Origin: Takakia lepidozioides
Taxonomy: Eukaryota > Streptophyta > Takakiopsida > Takakiales > Takakiaceae
Length of the DNA: 64,000 nt
NCBI GenBank assembly: GCA_030704615.1
Contig: CM060733.1
Location: 18,476,001-18,540,000, forward strand
Direction: 5' to 3'
Below the pieces are notes generated by a model. That model did no database searches. It saw only the letters and a program-made list of their open reading frames with translations, and was not told where the DNA came from. Shown piece by piece: positions 63,307-64,000 of this stretch (its first letter is position 1; the number at the start of each line of letters is the position of its first letter). The translations under genes were made by a program, and so were the position numbers.

Positions 63307-64000
63307 AACAGAACCAACAGTATTTGAGCAGATCCTTCACAGAGGAAATACTCAAAGCCCTGAGAGGAGAAGAGGTAGAATGGGCGGACATAATGTACAA
63401 CGCACTGGTAGAGGAGATGAAAAGATTACAGGGTACAAAGTCTCCTATCATAGTGTCTGGCCCAATCATTGCTCAAATAATTCTTGATTCTGGCATACTT
63501 GATGCGCGAGAAAGAAAGGAGATGGGAGTGTTTGAGCCAGAAACCACTGCAATGGAAGAGCAAGGCTCTTCACACAGTGAGGGTGGACTGGCAGGGCAAC
63601 CCGAGAGAGAGAGGCGGGGAAAGACTGTAGTGGCGGATCCACTGGCTTCACGGAATCCGCATGATAATGTTTCCCAAGCTCTTGTGCAGGAAGGGGCACA
63701 GCAGCACAGAGAACTGCTATTACTGGAAGCAGGACCTTCAGAGAGGGAAGAGGAAGTTACTTCAGTATCACAACCATCACAGCCAGAGGATCGGCTTGTC
63801 ACAAGGTTACCACAAGTTGTCCATGCAGTTCAACCAGAAATAATTGATTTGGAAAAAGGGTTAGATATTCCCACTACAGAACAGGTGGTGGCAGAAATTG
63901 AGAAGGGGGACCTTCTCTATGAATATTCTGGTATGGTCAAGGACACAGTGATTCCGGAGGTGCAACGGTTGTCCAAGGGAAACCCTGCGGTGCATATAAT
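63303..64000 (+). CDS. gag-region ORF of element 4, open at window end
   Basis: A frame starting at ATG 63303 (overlapping the stop of the previous ORF as ATGA) runs without a stop to the end of the window, at least 232 codons. The start (SRSFTEEILKALRGEEVEWA, IIVSGPIIAQIILDSGILD) is typical of plant retrotransposon gag leaders. The remainder is Glu/Gln/Ser-rich, as in the linker of element 3 gag. The frame may begin upstream in the phase that opens near 63205. It probably continues into a capsid domain outside the window. Confidence 0.6.
   Translation, partial: MKQNQQYLSRSFTEEILKALRGEEVEWADIMYNALVEEMKRLQGTKSPIIVSGPIIAQIILDSGILDARERKEMGVFEPETTAMEEQGSSHSEGGLAGQPERERRGKTVVADPLASRNPHDNVSQALVQEGAQQHRELLLLEAGPSEREEEVTSVSQPSQPEDRLVTRLPQVVHAVQPEIIDLEKGLDIPTTEQVVAEIEKGDLLYEYSGMVKDTVIPEVQRLSKGNPAVHI

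Overview
This window is repeat-dense eukaryotic nuclear DNA, almost certainly from a streptophyte (plant or charophyte) genome with a heavy transposon load. Supporting signs are long terminal repeat (LTR) retrotransposons primed by a tRNA-iMet-type site (TGGTATCAGAGC), a chromovirus with a C-terminal chromodomain, an L1-type LINE, a CACTA DNA transposon with ACT target duplications, tRNA-derived SINEs, and a fragment of a LOG-type (cytokinin-activating) gene. Recurring protein and DNA motifs remind me of the charophyte alga Chara braunii, but that is a guess from memory. I see no prokaryotic signals, CRISPR array, rRNA or bona fide tRNA gene.

Layout. 1-1257: a 295-bp gag fragment identical to a later element, abutting a 5'-truncated CACTA copy. 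1258-7529: degenerate gene fragments on both strands, palindromic short repeats, GGACT/AGTCC-rich repeats and a SINE. 7530-27889: a tandem Ty3/gypsy array (element 1), LTR-internal-LTR-internal-LTR, with outer CAGG target duplications. The first internal copy has complete gag-protease and pol frames. The second differs visibly by a single base deletion that breaks reverse transcriptase. 27890-32340: duplicated LOG-gene fragments, a minisatellite with a palindromic core, and a minus-strand gypsy integrase relic. 33024-34202: an end-to-end CACTA element inserted in a minus-strand reading frame. 35025-38234: a broken Mutator-like transposase. 38250-47490: a minus-strand L1-like LINE split by a Ty3/gypsy chromovirus (element 2, 40492-47178). 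47491-51631: mostly anonymous, with two inverted SINE copies, an inverted partner of the 6.2-6.5 kb repeat and a coding fragment. 51632-about 61990: a second tandem gypsy arrangement (element 3, Tat-like) in which two decayed copies share a middle LTR and have lost complementary parts. 62018-64000: satellite-like CACAGCC repeats and the gag region of another element running off the window.

How the parts work together. Only element 1 copy A looks capable of encoding a full set of retrotransposition proteins. Pol lies in the -1 frame relative to gag, with a 22-nt overlap and no nearby AUG, so frameshifting is the likely expression route. Its most unusual property is a second, diverged RNase H-like module between the normal RNase H and integrase. 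Elements 2 and 3, the LINE and the Mutator-like element carry stops, frameshifts, catalytic substitutions or rearrangements and should be inactive. No confidently intact host gene was found.
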